64,000 nucleotides of DNA from Melastoma dodecandrum (lineage: Eukaryota > Streptophyta > Magnoliopsida > Myrtales > Melastomataceae), in contig JARUPY010000607.1 in NCBI GenBank assembly GCA_029817715.1, forward strand, positions 5,146,001-5,210,000, in the 5' to 3' direction. Below are positions 45,081 to 55,501 of the stretch, one piece after another. Position 1 is the first letter of the stretch, and each line of letters starts with the position of its first letter. Below the pieces are notes generated by a model. That model was not told the origin of the DNA. It saw nothing but the letters and a program-made list of their open reading frames with translations, and ran no database searches. Made by a program: the position numbers and the translations under genes.

Positions 45081-45940
45081 ACGCCATTTCTAGTTTCCTT
45101 CTTCACATACTGCTTCAAATCCGGAGATCACGGGCCACGTCATCTTCTGACCGCGTTCCCCGTCCATGACCATAATTAATTAAGGGTAATGAAAATATAT
45201 TATATATATATAATAATTGTGTACTCCTTAGAAGATCGCATAGATGTCGGAATTAATTATATGTCTAGTGATATCTTTGATTTCTTTTTTTTTTGATAAT
45301 GTTATTTATAAAATTATAATTCATTTTTTTAGTTCAAGGTTAAATTTCATCTTAAGGAATGTCATTCACGCGGCGCATCAATGCCCTTGAAACAAGATAT
45401 TGGGGTTGGGTCTCGTCAATTAATTCAAGACCTCTCAAAACCCAACTGATTTTATCGTTTAATATTCTCTTCGAGATCTGAATTCTTTTTTCGTTTAACG
45501 TTAGAAATTAAAAATATTTTATTAAAATTTCGATGTCGATTTGATTTCTATTGACAAGGTTTTCCTGAATTATATACACTTTACTAACTAATATTAATAA
45601 TTTATATCATCAATTAAAATTATCTGTGGTTATTAAATTTCTTACCGTTTAGGCTAATATAAATCATTACACAGTAAAATTTTACTAATATTTATTTTAG
45701 GCAAAATCATCAATTTTACCCCAAACTTTGGTTGTTTTTTCCGATTTACCTTAAACCTTTCAAAATATCATCACACATCATAACGTTTGGCCGTTATATC
45801 AATTTTAACCACCGTTAACAAAAAGATGATAAAATTCTATGTGACGCCCATGTGGCAAGTAATGTCGTCTGTCCACCGTTAAAGTGTTGACTGGTCACTT
45901 TAAAGGCCAGAAGATTAAGACAAGGGTAGAATGGAGAGAC
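45081..45940. other. AT-rich spacer upstream of the sHSP
   Basis: No gene. TA-rich microsatellite-like DNA at 45195-45215 and T-rich runs. The far end borders the isomerase pseudogene. Confidence 0.5.
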
Positions 45941-46041
45941 CTTGAAGACGAGGGCATGAGGGCGACGGCGACCGTATCCCCAAAAACTATTTGGATGGCG
46001 GCGGAGGTGACAGGGGCGAGGTTAAAGAGGCACAATTCCCT

Positions 46042-49000
46042 TGTACGCGCGCCCTCCGGCCTAGCACGCGCGTTGCGGCTCTGGCGACACGAGGATCCGG
46101 GCCCGCTCCCCGAGGCCCAATCCGGTGGGCGTCGCAACTCGAGCGTCGGACGCTGTGGAAGGGCATCGGGTTGAATCCTCCCTTGGTTCCCGAGCGGATC
46201 TGCGGGGCGTTTCGCCGACCGTCTCCAGTCCTTGAAGGCGACGGGCGAAAGGCTGCGTTAAGACCTCGCTTGGGAAATTCCGGGAGGATCCAGGAAGCGG
46301 CTCGTGTTGCCGTCACCCATCCAAAATGACTCCGTTTGTAAAATGTGTTGTTGTTTAACCTAGGTAAACTATTACGGAGTCGCCACCGACTTTTTATTTT
46401 AAAACTGTTAAGTCGGAAAAACAGCTTGTTCGGGGATTTCTACTTACTAGTCTTTACACTCTAAACATGCGAAGAGGTGGCGTTTGCTCCAAAAGAGTTT
46501 GGCTTTTGATTAACGGGCGTTGGACCCGATCCGGGCATGACTCCGAACTCATGTCACTGTTTTACGGGCGTTGGACCCGATTCGAGCCTTTTGGGCTCGA
46601 ACTCATGTGTATTTAGCAAATAGCATGCGACGATAAACCTACGGGCCTAAAGCATGCGAGCAACCATAACTAATTATCGAGATCAAAGAGAGCGGGAAAG
46701 GGTGGTGATCGTGAGCCTATGCACTTGGGCTCACGACCCGTTACATGTGGAAATAAAGAAAAGACGGGAAGCCCGCACTTCCCTCATGTACCTGAGATGA
46801 CGGTCGATGCCGCTTCTCTTTAAACCAACGGTTTTTTAGGCCGCGGTTGATCCAACCCACGCGGTTTGTTACACGCGCCTTCAAGCTTTCTATCTTCGAA
46901 ATATCGCTTTGTCGAAATTCCATGAAGCTCGGTTGATTTTTTCATGCAAAATTAAAACACCACATAGAAGACGATAGTCAGAAAATTCCAAAATACATGG
47001 GATAATTTTGGAATTAACTGGTGAGTAAGAATGATTACTCACCGGGCGTTGTGTGGCCCGTTGATGTTGATCCTTCACGATGTTGAAAGATGATATTCTC
47101 TCATTGTTTTAACATGCAAAACAAAGAGAAAAGAAGCAAGGTAAAGCCTATTAGCATGAGTAACGATTAAATCAACGTACATTTAATCGTACTGAAAAGT
47201 AAGGCATGACTTACCGTTTGTAGTTGAATTGAGTGGAGATTTTTGTAGCCCGTCGACGTCGGTCTTCCAAAAATTATATACATGTATAGTAATTTCGAGG
47301 TTGCTCGAGAATATCCATCAGGATTCCGCCGTGTTTTCATGAAAGGCAGGGAAACAGACGTTAGTGATGCGCATTAGAGAAAAATTCGTATAAACAAAAG
47401 GGAATGCCGAGGAATCCATTAATGTGAATGCAAAGTTTTAAGGAGACCTAAACACATTCCTGAAAATCTAATTCACGTGTTCCCCTCTTGATAAAAATTT
47501 TATTTTAATTTTATTTATTATGAAAAGGAAATGAAAGGGATGGAAGCTTGCACGGCCATGTGTCCCTTTCCCCCAGACGATCCCTCTCTCCCCATTTCTT
47601 TTCTTTTCTTTTTTCTTTTTAAAAAAAATAAAAAAGATGAAAAAAAGGGGGGAACTCGTTCTGACAACCTTCCCCCCCCCTCTGACGCTCCTTTCCCCCT
47701 TCCTTTCTATTTTTTATTTTTTATTTTTTTTATTATTTTTTTAAAAAAAAATAAATAATAAAATAAAAACTCACCGGGCCGTATGCTTCCCCTCCTTTTT
47801 CCCAGACGGCATTCTTTCCATTCTTTCTTCTTTCCCCTTTTTGAATCTCCCCTTTGGCTAGGGGAAGGATGGGTTTCGCCAGCTTTACTTTGCACCCTCA
47901 TGGAGCAGCGGCGGGCGTCTTTGAGGCGGGGATACTGAAGGAACGATGGAGGGCGGCCATGCCTTGGAGCCGTCATGTTGTCGCGCTGTAGGGAGAGGCG
48001 TCTAGGGCGAGGGAGGTTGACCGGTTGCGAGGTTGAGGAGTGCTGCGGTTGCCAGCTTTGTCGCTACACGCCTGCACACAGGAAGAAAACAGGTCAAAGC
48101 CAAAAGAGAGCCCCCATTCGCGTCGCGGATGCGCGCTCGCGAGGAGCTCAGACATAGTTCTCTGCCATGAGCGGAGTGATGAGGAGGAGGGTGGGGGGCC
48201 TGTCAGGTCATTCGAGAAGAGGAAGGTCGAGCGCTATGGGTCGCAGCTGAGGGATTGGCGTTGCTGCATCAAGGGGGATCGAAGTTTGCCGCGGCCGAAG
48301 GTAAGCCGTCTTATTGGTTATTGTATGCTTCTCTTGAGTTGATCGCCAAGAGGGGGTTGCTGTTATCGACCTCTGCTTACCTTATGCAGAATTTACGTAA
48401 AGGGAGAGAGGGAGAATCGGGGATGAGCTGGGAGCAGAGGGGGGCGAGAGACTAGTTGCTTGTGACGGAGGGAGGAAGAAAAGAGCTGCAGCAGAGGGAG
48501 AGAAAAGGAAGAGCTGCTGTGCTCAACCGATCGTCCCCTGTGGGGCTTTTATAGAGGTTGTTCCTCCTTATCTCTTCCGCCGCGGCACACGTTTCAAGGC
48601 TTCGGGGCAGGCGGTCGTCAGAGCTACTCGGGAAGGTGATAAACCTCTGTCTGATTTCTCCTCTCTCTGTCTTATGTTGGATTCAGGTGGGCGCCTCCTT
48701 CTTTGCGCAAGTGGCCTCCCCCCCCATGTGAGGTCTTGGGTCGTGGACCCTGACGCAGTTTCTTCCTTTCCTTTGTTGCCAAGAGTTGCCTGATGTGGCG
48801 GGTCCCGTTGCTGTTTGTGTCACAGGTAGGGGCGTGTAGCAGGGAGACCCGGGGCGTCTTCATCTCTTTCAAGTGGGGGTCACGTGGGGGGAGGTGGCAG
48901 TAGGTGTCCCCTGCGTTGCGGATGGGATGGCAGGCCGCCAGCCTCTGCCAGGTCGTCGTCCGAGCGTGGGATTGGTGCCTTCGGGCGGCAACCATGCAGG

Positions 49001-49530
49001 TAAGGACTTCTCCTTCTTCTAGGGCTTGTTCTTTCGTTTTGGTCAGGCCGCCGAAGGTGGGGGTTGCTGACGTATCTGCCGAAAGCTGCTGCTGCAGCTG
49101 CTGTCGTCGTTGCTGATGTTGTAGGGGCCCCACTGTCATCAGTTTTTTTTTTCTTTTTTTTTTCGAGGCTCGGCAGATGGGCTTCCAGTCGGATGGGAGT
49201 GCTGGACTCTTCCAATCCCGTGGGCCTCGGCGTTGGGCTGGCAAAAGGGGTTGGACCGTACTCATCATACTCTTGGGAGCTTGGCGGATAGCCTTCTGGT
49301 TTGCTCCACGGGCCACGGACTGGGCCACGCGACTTGAGGTGGGGGCCTTCAACTGGAGCTTGGGATTTCATTTGTTGCTTTTTTTCTTTTTCTTCTTCTT
49401 TTTTTTTTCAAATTAGTCCCGCCTTAATAATTGCGGATTGCTCCCCCAAATTTTCGAGGTGACTTTCAAACAGGTCCGAGGCGAAATTGACCCGCCCTAT
49501 TCGAATGGCGAACAATTTGGGGGATCTACA
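46042..49530 (-). repeat. solo Ogre/Tat-type LTR, 3489 bp, target duplication TCCCT
   Basis: Begins TGTACGCGCGCCC and ends GGGGATCTACA on the plus strand, flanked by TCCCT at 46037-46041 and 49531-49535. Its first 965 bp align without gaps to 63036-64000 (16 mismatches by hand, about 1.7%), and its last 380 bp match 51103-51480. No internal element sequence remains, so it arose by LTR-LTR recombination. Short frames inside it (for example 48672-49352) are low-complexity or LTR sequence, not genes. Polypyrimidine/A-rich low-complexity DNA lies at 47580-47770. Confidence 0.95.
48546..48553 (-). promoter_or_regulatory. LTR TATA box
   Basis: TATAAAAG on the minus strand (sense of the LTR), about 980 bp from the U3 start; the best core-promoter candidate in the solo LTR. 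Confidence 0.5.
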
Positions 49531-49945
49531 TCCCTCTTGAGGGGAGGAAGACTCTGAGATCGCAGCACTGGTCGAGAAGGCTGCCCTGAGAGGAGGTAAC
49601 GGAGACGAGCATTGCGCCGCGGTCGCGGGCGAAGGGGGCAAGGCAGAGGAGCTCCTCGGAAGAGCCAGATTAGCTGAGCAAGACGAGAACGTTGCGGGAG
49701 GAGAGGGCGCTGATGTCGCCGTGGAGGGCGTCGAGTGGGGAGAGGAAGGAGGAAGGAACGACGAGGGAGACGAGGATGGTGGAGATCTTGTGGGGCGATG
49801 AAGTCTGACTTGCCGACGTCGGAGACGAAGATGGTGCCAGGGGAGGAGAGGAGGGTGCGGCTGAAGGAAAGGACTCGAGATAGGTCGATGTGGCGGGAGA
49901 AGTAGTCGATGTGATCTTGCTGGGAATGGAAGAAGTCGGAGAGAG

Positions 49946-50699
49946 GACAACTTTACGTAAAAAGATCGTAAATTGATGGCATTTTTTATTTTAAAACGGA
50001 ATATGTATAATAAATAGTATAACCAAGTTACTTGCATTCCTTCTCATTTTTTTTCATTTGTATTACTTTGTTTTTAAATGTACGGAATCCATTAACTGGA
50101 ACGAGCTGAATGGAATGAATTTACAGTGGGAATGGAACGGAACGAGAAAAAAATAAAATGCACATTCAATTCCATTACACAAAGAATGGTCCTTCGTTAA
50201 AAAATAAATGTGATGGAATGAATTGATTCCATTTTGAATATTTTTTATGTGATTAATAAAAACAACCGCATGAAATTATTATTCTATCTTACATTCCGCA
50301 CATCAAACATATTCGAATTGAATTAGTTCTTCGTAATAAAGCTTTGGGAAAGGCGGACTTTTAATTGCCGTGGACTCAATTTTTATTCTTGTAACTTTTT
50401 TTTTTTTGTTAGTATTTTCATCGTACATTTTTTTATAATAGTTTGTTTTAGGAAACATTTTTTTTAGTGATTAGACAAATCATACTTATGTCATAGTAAT
50501 GTTTGCCAGAATTTTTTCTTTCAGAATTCCGCAATCCCTTTCTTTCAAGATTTGCCTGATTTGCATCCAATGCGGCAATCCTGCAAGAACATGATTGCCG
50601 CCATAGGGGTAACATGAACAAAATACCCTTCTATTACCGGGCGATCATGTTTTTGTAGGATTGCCGAATTGCATACGGTCTCATCAAAAACCCTCATTC
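49946..50699. other. spacer with GGAATGGAATG-rich patch
   Basis: No gene. 50080-50235 is rich in GGAATGGAATGAAT and its complement ATTCCATT, giving a weak inverted arrangement that could be a MITE remnant. The rest is AT-rich. Confidence 0.35.
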
Positions 50700-51102
50700 T
50701 CGTCCTCAGTAGCCCGAGAAGCCCTCCTCATCCTTCGTTGCTTTGCCCGACAACCCGTCCTCCTCCCTTGTTGGGTTACTCGGCAATCCGTCCTCCTTCT
50801 CACCCGTTGGGGTCATCCAACAACTCGTCCTCCTCCTCCTCTGTTGCATCATCCGACAAGCCCTCCTCCTCCTACCTTGGGTTACCCGACAAGTCGTCCT
50901 CCTCCTCGTTGCGTCGCCCGACAAGCCGTCCTCCTCCTCCTCATTGTGTCGCCCGACAAGCCGGCCTCTTTCGTTGTGTCGCCCTTGTCGCCCCCTGCCG
51001 TAGCCTCGACTAGCCGCATTTCCCCGTTGCCTCGACCAGATGGCAACTCAACTAGCCGTAGCCTCGACTAGCCGCCTTTCCCCGTAGCCTCGACTAGCCG
51101 CT
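50700..51102 (+). repeat. GC-rich minisatellite next to the truncated Ogre LTR
   Basis: Imperfect units based on CCCGACAAGCCGTCCTCCTC (at about 50745, 50850, 50885, 50925, 50955) followed by three units of CCTCGACTAGCCGC-TTTCCCCG (51003-51100). The array stops exactly where the LTR sequence begins (51103). Confidence 0.7.
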
Positions 51103-51480
51103 TTTTTTTTTCGAGGCTCGGCAGATGGGCTTCCAGTCGGATGGGAGTGCTGGACTCTTCCAATCCCGTGGGCCTCGGCGTTGGGCTGGCAAAAGGGGTT
51201 GGACCGTACTCATCATACTCTTGGGAGCTTGGCGGATAGCCTTCTGGTTAGCTCCGCGGGCCATGGACTGGGCCACGCGACTTGAGGTGGGGGCCTTCAA
51301 CTGGAGCTTGGGATTTCATTTGTTGCTTTTTTTCTTTTTCTTCTTCTTTTTTTTTTTCAAATTAGTCCCGCCTTAATAATTGCGGATTGCTCCCCCAAAT
51401 TTTCGAGGTGACTTTCAAACGGGTCTGAGGCGAAATTGACCCGCCCTATTCGGATGGCGAACAATTTGGGGGATCTACAG
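51103..51480 (-). repeat. truncated 3' LTR of the Ogre element
   Basis: Only the first 378 bp (element sense) of the LTR, matching 49147-49530. The remaining 3.1 kb is missing and replaced by minisatellite DNA. The junction lies in a T-run. Confidence 0.88.
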
Positions 51481-51492
51481 TTTGCCCCTCCT
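51481..51492 (-). promoter_or_regulatory. polypurine tract of the Ogre element
   Basis: GGAGGGGCAAAC on the minus strand, directly followed by the LTR start TGTAGATCCCCC. Confidence 0.8.
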
Positions 51493-53383
51493 TGCGAGAG
51501 AATCTGAGAAGGTTTTCTTGCAAGGACAACGATAGATACCCCAAATTGTGAGTTGGGCATCTCGGTCAGATTAGTGTCTCGGGAACTGATCAAAAGAATG
51601 TTAGTAACAAATGAATGAATATGAATGGTTATGGCACTCACGCAGAACACGTTTTATTTTGTTATAGTTGTTTCTGGGCAGAATTGGAGTGGGCACCCAG
51701 GTTCTCTCACGGCTCACTGTTGTATCCGCAATTCGTTCCGTTCGGACCTTTAAGATTCCTTTGACTATGATGCTTTTTGTACCGGTCGAATGAGTCTTTT
51801 GTACAGGTCGTATCATGGGTTTGGCATAAGGCCTTTTGATTCGAAAGCTCAAATTCATCGTTAGAAAGAAGAGAACCTAAAGACCTCATCGGAAGCTTCT
51901 GGACCACAAAGTCTTCACCGTTCAGGCGAATTGTCCTTCTACAGACAGCCGGCCAGTCGAGGTTTCTCGTTAGGATTTTGACACCGACTTTTACTGAGCT
52001 CTGACGATCCATCTTTGGGGAATATTCTTTACTTGTCAAAAGACAACACCTTTGCTTTTGCGACCTTTCCGTGTAGGCCCTTTTTTATGCTCTTATTTTA
52101 CTCTTTCGATTATTTTGCGCTTTGCTCTTTTTAGACTTTGGTCTTCGCGCTCATTTTGCTTTTCCTTTGCTTGTAGGGATTTGCCCCATCTTTCCGTTTT
52201 GTCCTGTTGAGAAAACTTTGGATTTCTTGGATCTTTCCAAGAAGAAGACTGACTGGCAAGCTGATCCGCCGAATGATACGTCCTCGCCCGAACTTTGCGG
52301 AAGTGTTGTCTCTATGTTCCTATTGCTTCCGGATCCAGACTACAGGATCTCCGTTAACCTCGCTGCGAGGCAGTCCCTAGGCCCGGTGGGGGTAGTGTAT
52401 ACGGAAACTTCAACTTTGGCTCGGAGAGGCTAACAATGGTCAATGTCTGTATTTGGGATGGAGAATAAATGCTCGATCTCATCCCGGTCTGAGCATCTTT
52501 TGTCAAAGGATTCTTTATTTGCCAGGACGTTTATGTGCGAACTCTCTCGTGTTTACGCTCGTTTATTTTTCGGGTAAGTGTTTGGGAAACGAGTTTGCCT
52601 TCTCCAATTCTTGCCCAGAAGCATTCCCTTTATGCGAGAATTTTGATGACGCGCATGATCACACAAATGCTTAAGAAATGCACATATTTAGGTTAGCAAA
52701 CCTCTCCGATGTGGGAAAATGCATGTATTCTCGTGTCCTCGCCGGCTCCTTCGAGGTTAAGCTCGAAAACGGCTTCCACCCGACCGCTCTCGCCGTTGTT
52801 TGTGTAGATGATCTTGTGCCCGGCCACCCTCGCCTTTGTTCGTAACGCAGGATGTTCATGTGCTCCCTTTCGTGAAGTCTTCCTTGGTGATAACAAAGGC
52901 AAATATCGAATCTTTGGCTCGAAATTTTTCCACCCGGGCACCCTCGCCTTTATTCGTAATGTAGGATGTTCATGTACCTGCACTCGCCAAAGGGCGGGGA
53001 TAAGTTAGCTCATGTAACTTGTTCCGATAAAGAAGGGGTTAAAGTTAGATTTAATATTCCCTTTTCATGTTTTATCGCCATTGCATCTTTGCCAGTCTTG
53101 ATCAAAGGATTGACGAAATGTTACTCTTGCCATGTGCTGTTACATCAGGTTGTTCATGTACCTAACAAACAGACGGCGAGAAAGCAAGTGAGCTCATGTG
53201 ACTTGTTTCTTTTAGATTAGGAACAAAATTTGCTCATGTAATTTTGTTCGTAAGAATGGTGAAGTAGAGTTTTTGTACTTCCCTTTAATGTGTCTTCATC
53301 ATTGCGTCTTCATCCGTAGGAGTTGAAGGATTAATGAAGTTGCTCCAAGACCTCTGGCTTGAGGTTTTCCTACTCTTGCCCTT
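51493..53383 (-). other. Ogre 3' noncoding region
   Basis: 1.9 kb without a gene. Contains a tandem duplication with a period of about 114 bp (CACCCTCGCCTTTGTTCGTA at 52826 and CACCCTCGCCTTTATTCGTA at 52940, each followed by GGATGTTCATGT) and a further set of TCATGTAACTTGTTC-like words (53010, 53190, 53233). Confidence 0.7.
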
Positions 53384-55501
53384 CTAGGTGTAATACCGTC
53401 GGAGAGCATCCGCATTGATCGGCTGGGGTAGGTCACCTCCGTCCATCTTTGTCAGGATGGTTGCTCCTCCTGAAAAGGCGTGTTTGACGACGAATGGTCC
53501 TTCGTAGTTCGGAGCGAATTTTCCTCTAGGATCTCTGACATTTGGCAGGATCCGTTTGAGGACCAGGTCACCTGGCTTGTATTTGATCGGCTTAACTTTC
53601 TTGTTAAATGCCCTGGACATGCGCTGTTGATAGCATTGCATGTGGTGGGCGGCAGTGAGTCGCTTAAAGTCTATGAAGTCGAGGTGGGCGAGCCAATGGT
53701 TAGTCTTCTCATCTTCTGTCATGTTGCTTTGGGACGAGATCCTAAGAGTTGGCAGTTTGACCTCCGCCGGGATGACTGCTTGTGTTCCGTAGACGAGTTC
53801 AAAGGGAGTTGCCCCAGTCGAAGTACGCATCGTCGTCCAGTAAGCGAGTAACGCGAATGGGAGCTTCTCATGCCAGTCGCGGTATGTAATTGCCGTTTTC
53901 TGAAGGATCTTCTTCAGATTCTTGTTTGCAGCCTCGACTACACCGTTCATCTGTGGACGGTACGGTGAAGAGTTAAGATACTTTATCCGGAATTCCTCAC
54001 AGAGGGAATCCATTAGCTTGGAGTTGAAGTTGGCACCATTATCGGTGACCAGCAGTTCTGGAACTCCGTATCTGGCGATGATGTTAGCTCTCATGAATCG
54101 TACGATGTTGTTCGCCGTAACCTCCTTGAAGGATTGAGCTTCTACCCATTTGGTGAAATAATCAATGGCGACCAGAAGGAAACGGTGCCCATTAGATGCC
54201 TTGGGATTGATTGGTCCAATTACGTCTATGCCCCACATCGAGAATGGCCATTGTTCGAAGAGCGGGTAGAGTCTTGTCGGGGGCACATGCACCTTGTCAC
54301 TGTAGATCTGACATTTGTGACAAGTCTTGACATACTTGATGCAATCGGCCTCGATCGTGAGCCAATAGTAGCCTTGGCGCATTATCTTTTGGGCAAGTGC
54401 GTATCCATTCATGTGTGGCCCGTAGAGGACTTCGTGAACTTCGAAGATAAGTGCTTGAGCTTCTTGTTCCGTGACACACCGCATGAGGGTTGTCGTGAAT
54501 GATTTCTTGTATAGAGTGCCCCCATCAAGGAAGTAGCTCCTTGTGATTCTCCTGATGAATTTGCGTTCTTTCCCTGTGCTTCCTTGGGGGAAAGTGCCCG
54601 ATTCTAGATAGGCTTTAATGTCGGCGAACCATGGCGATGAGTCTTCGATTTGGTATGGTTCAGTATACATGCAACTAGGGTCGTCGACGATGTTAATGCG
54701 GAGGGGTTCAATGTCCATTTCACCAGCTAGGGGAATCATTGATGCAAGGACTGCATGTGCGTCAGCAAAGCGATTATCCGCTCGTGGGAGATAGTTGAAC
54801 TCAATGTCGGTAAACTGGCGGACTAATGTCTGCAAGTAGTCCTGATATGGGATAAGCTTTGGATCCCGTGTGCGCCACGCTCCGTTCGTCTGGGAGATAA
54901 TAAGCGCGGAGTCTCCATATACGTCGAGGAATTTGGCCTTCATGTCGAGTGCGCGTAACAAGCCGAGAATACATGCTTCGTACTCAGCGATGCTGTTTGT
55001 GCAAGGGAAAGTTACCTTTGCTGCTGTAGGGTAATACTGTCCATCTGGCGATATCACTACAGCCCCGACGCCCGATCCTGAGGAGTTAACGGCACCGTCG
55101 AAGTACATCGTCCATCTTATCTTTGGCTCCACGAATAAGATGTTTTCGTCTGGCAATTGGACCTCCAGGGGTGAATCATCCGCTTCTGGGTATTCGGCAA
55201 TATGATCGGCAATGGTTCTACCTTTAACAGATTTCGTTGCGTGAAATCTAATGTCGAATTCGGCTAACTGTAATTGCCATTTTGAGACTCTTCCCATCAA
55301 TGTTGGTTTGTCGAAGAGATATTTTAGTGGGTCATTTTTAGACACTAATAAAATCTCGAAGTGGAGAGTGTACTGGCGCAATCGATGTAAGACCCAAATG
55401 AGAGCACAACAGGTACGTTCCGGAGTGGTGTACCTAGACTCGTAGTCGGTGAATTTCTTGCTTAAATAGTAGACGTCATGTTCTTTGGCGCCTGGTGGTT
55501 G
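53384..55501 (-). CDS. pol: Ogre pol, second part: RNase H, archaeal-type RNase H, integrase
   Basis: Same frame as the RT, separated from it only by a TAG. The first RNase H is seen as YYLSKKFTDYESRYTTPERT then ALIWVLHRLRQY. After a linker comes a second RNase H of the archaeal/plant type: WTMYFDGAVNSSGSGVGAVV, SIAEYEACILGLLRAL, YGDSALIISQ and RADNRFADAHAVLASM. The integrase follows: zinc finger (HMNGYALAQKIMRQGYYW, CHKCQIY), the D,D,E core (WGIDVIGPI, VTDNGANFNSKL, YRPQMNGVVEAANKNLKKIL) and the C-terminal KYKPGDLVLKRI region. The added RNase H is characteristic of Tat/Ogre elements and probably assists primer removal. All catalytic acids appear present. Confidence 0.93.
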   Translation of the reverse strand, partial: QPPGAKEHDVYYLSKKFTDYESRYTTPERTCCALIWVLHRLRQYTLHFEILLVSKNDPLKYLFDKPTLMGRVSKWQLQLAEFDIRFHATKSVKGRTIADHIAEYPEADDSPLEVQLPDENILFVEPKIRWTMYFDGAVNSSGSGVGAVVISPDGQYYPTAAKVTFPCTNSIAEYEACILGLLRALDMKAKFLDVYGDSALIISQTNGAWRTRDPKLIPYQDYLQTLVRQFTDIEFNYLPRADNRFADAHAVLASMIPLAGEMDIEPLRINIVDDPSCMYTEPYQIEDSSPWFADIKAYLESGTFPQGSTGKERKFIRRITRSYFLDGGTLYKKSFTTTLMRCVTEQEAQALIFEVHEVLYGPHMNGYALAQKIMRQGYYWLTIEADCIKYVKTCHKCQIYSDKVHVPPTRLYPLFEQWPFSMWGIDVIGPINPKASNGHRFLLVAIDYFTKWVEAQSFKEVTANNIVRFMRANIIARYGVPELLVTDNGANFNSKLMDSLCEEFRIKYLNSSPYRPQMNGVVEAANKNLKKILQKTAITYRDWHEKLPFALLAYWTTMRTSTGATPFELVYGTQAVIPAEVKLPTLRISSQSNMTEDEKTNHWLAHLDFIDFKRLTAAHHMQCYQQRMSRAFNKKVKPIKYKPGDLVLKRILPNVRDPRGKFAPNYEGPFVVKHAFSGGATILTKMDGGDLPQPINADALRRYYT

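Larger units (their letters stand above)
45941..49945 (-). pseudogene. arabinose-5-phosphate isomerase (SIS domain) fragment split by a solo LTR
   Basis: On the minus strand 49945-49531 translates as [40 protein letters not shown], then (after a one-base shift) [20 protein letters not shown] and SGSSEELLCLAPF; it resumes beyond the LTR at 46041-45941 with [20 protein letters not shown] and VAVAL. This is the sugar-isomerase (SIS) domain of plant D-arabinose-5-phosphate isomerase (SETH3/KpsF family), which converts ribulose 5-phosphate to arabinose 5-phosphate for Kdo synthesis. A frame change in the GKSG region and a TAA at the LS*SGSS site destroy it. The fragment ends at LVFK followed by GT, with about 20 expected residues missing before it, which may mark an exon end. 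The CBS domains are absent. The solo LTR at 46042-49530 sits between two conserved blocks. Confidence 0.85.

Noticed and set aside
48672..49371. Minus-strand reading frames of 160-230 codons
   Set aside because: They lie inside the 3.5 kb solo LTR, are low complexity, and part of the sequence repeats at 51094-51300. No domain is seen.
50661..51071. Pro/Ser-rich frames on the plus strand
   Set aside because: Direct translation of the CCCGACAAGCCGTCCTCC minisatellite.
46037..51480. A single 5.4 kb LTR from 46042 to 51480
   Set aside because: A second complete LTR end with TCCCT duplication at 49530, and isomerase sequence between 49531 and 49945, show that a solo LTR and a separate truncated LTR are present.
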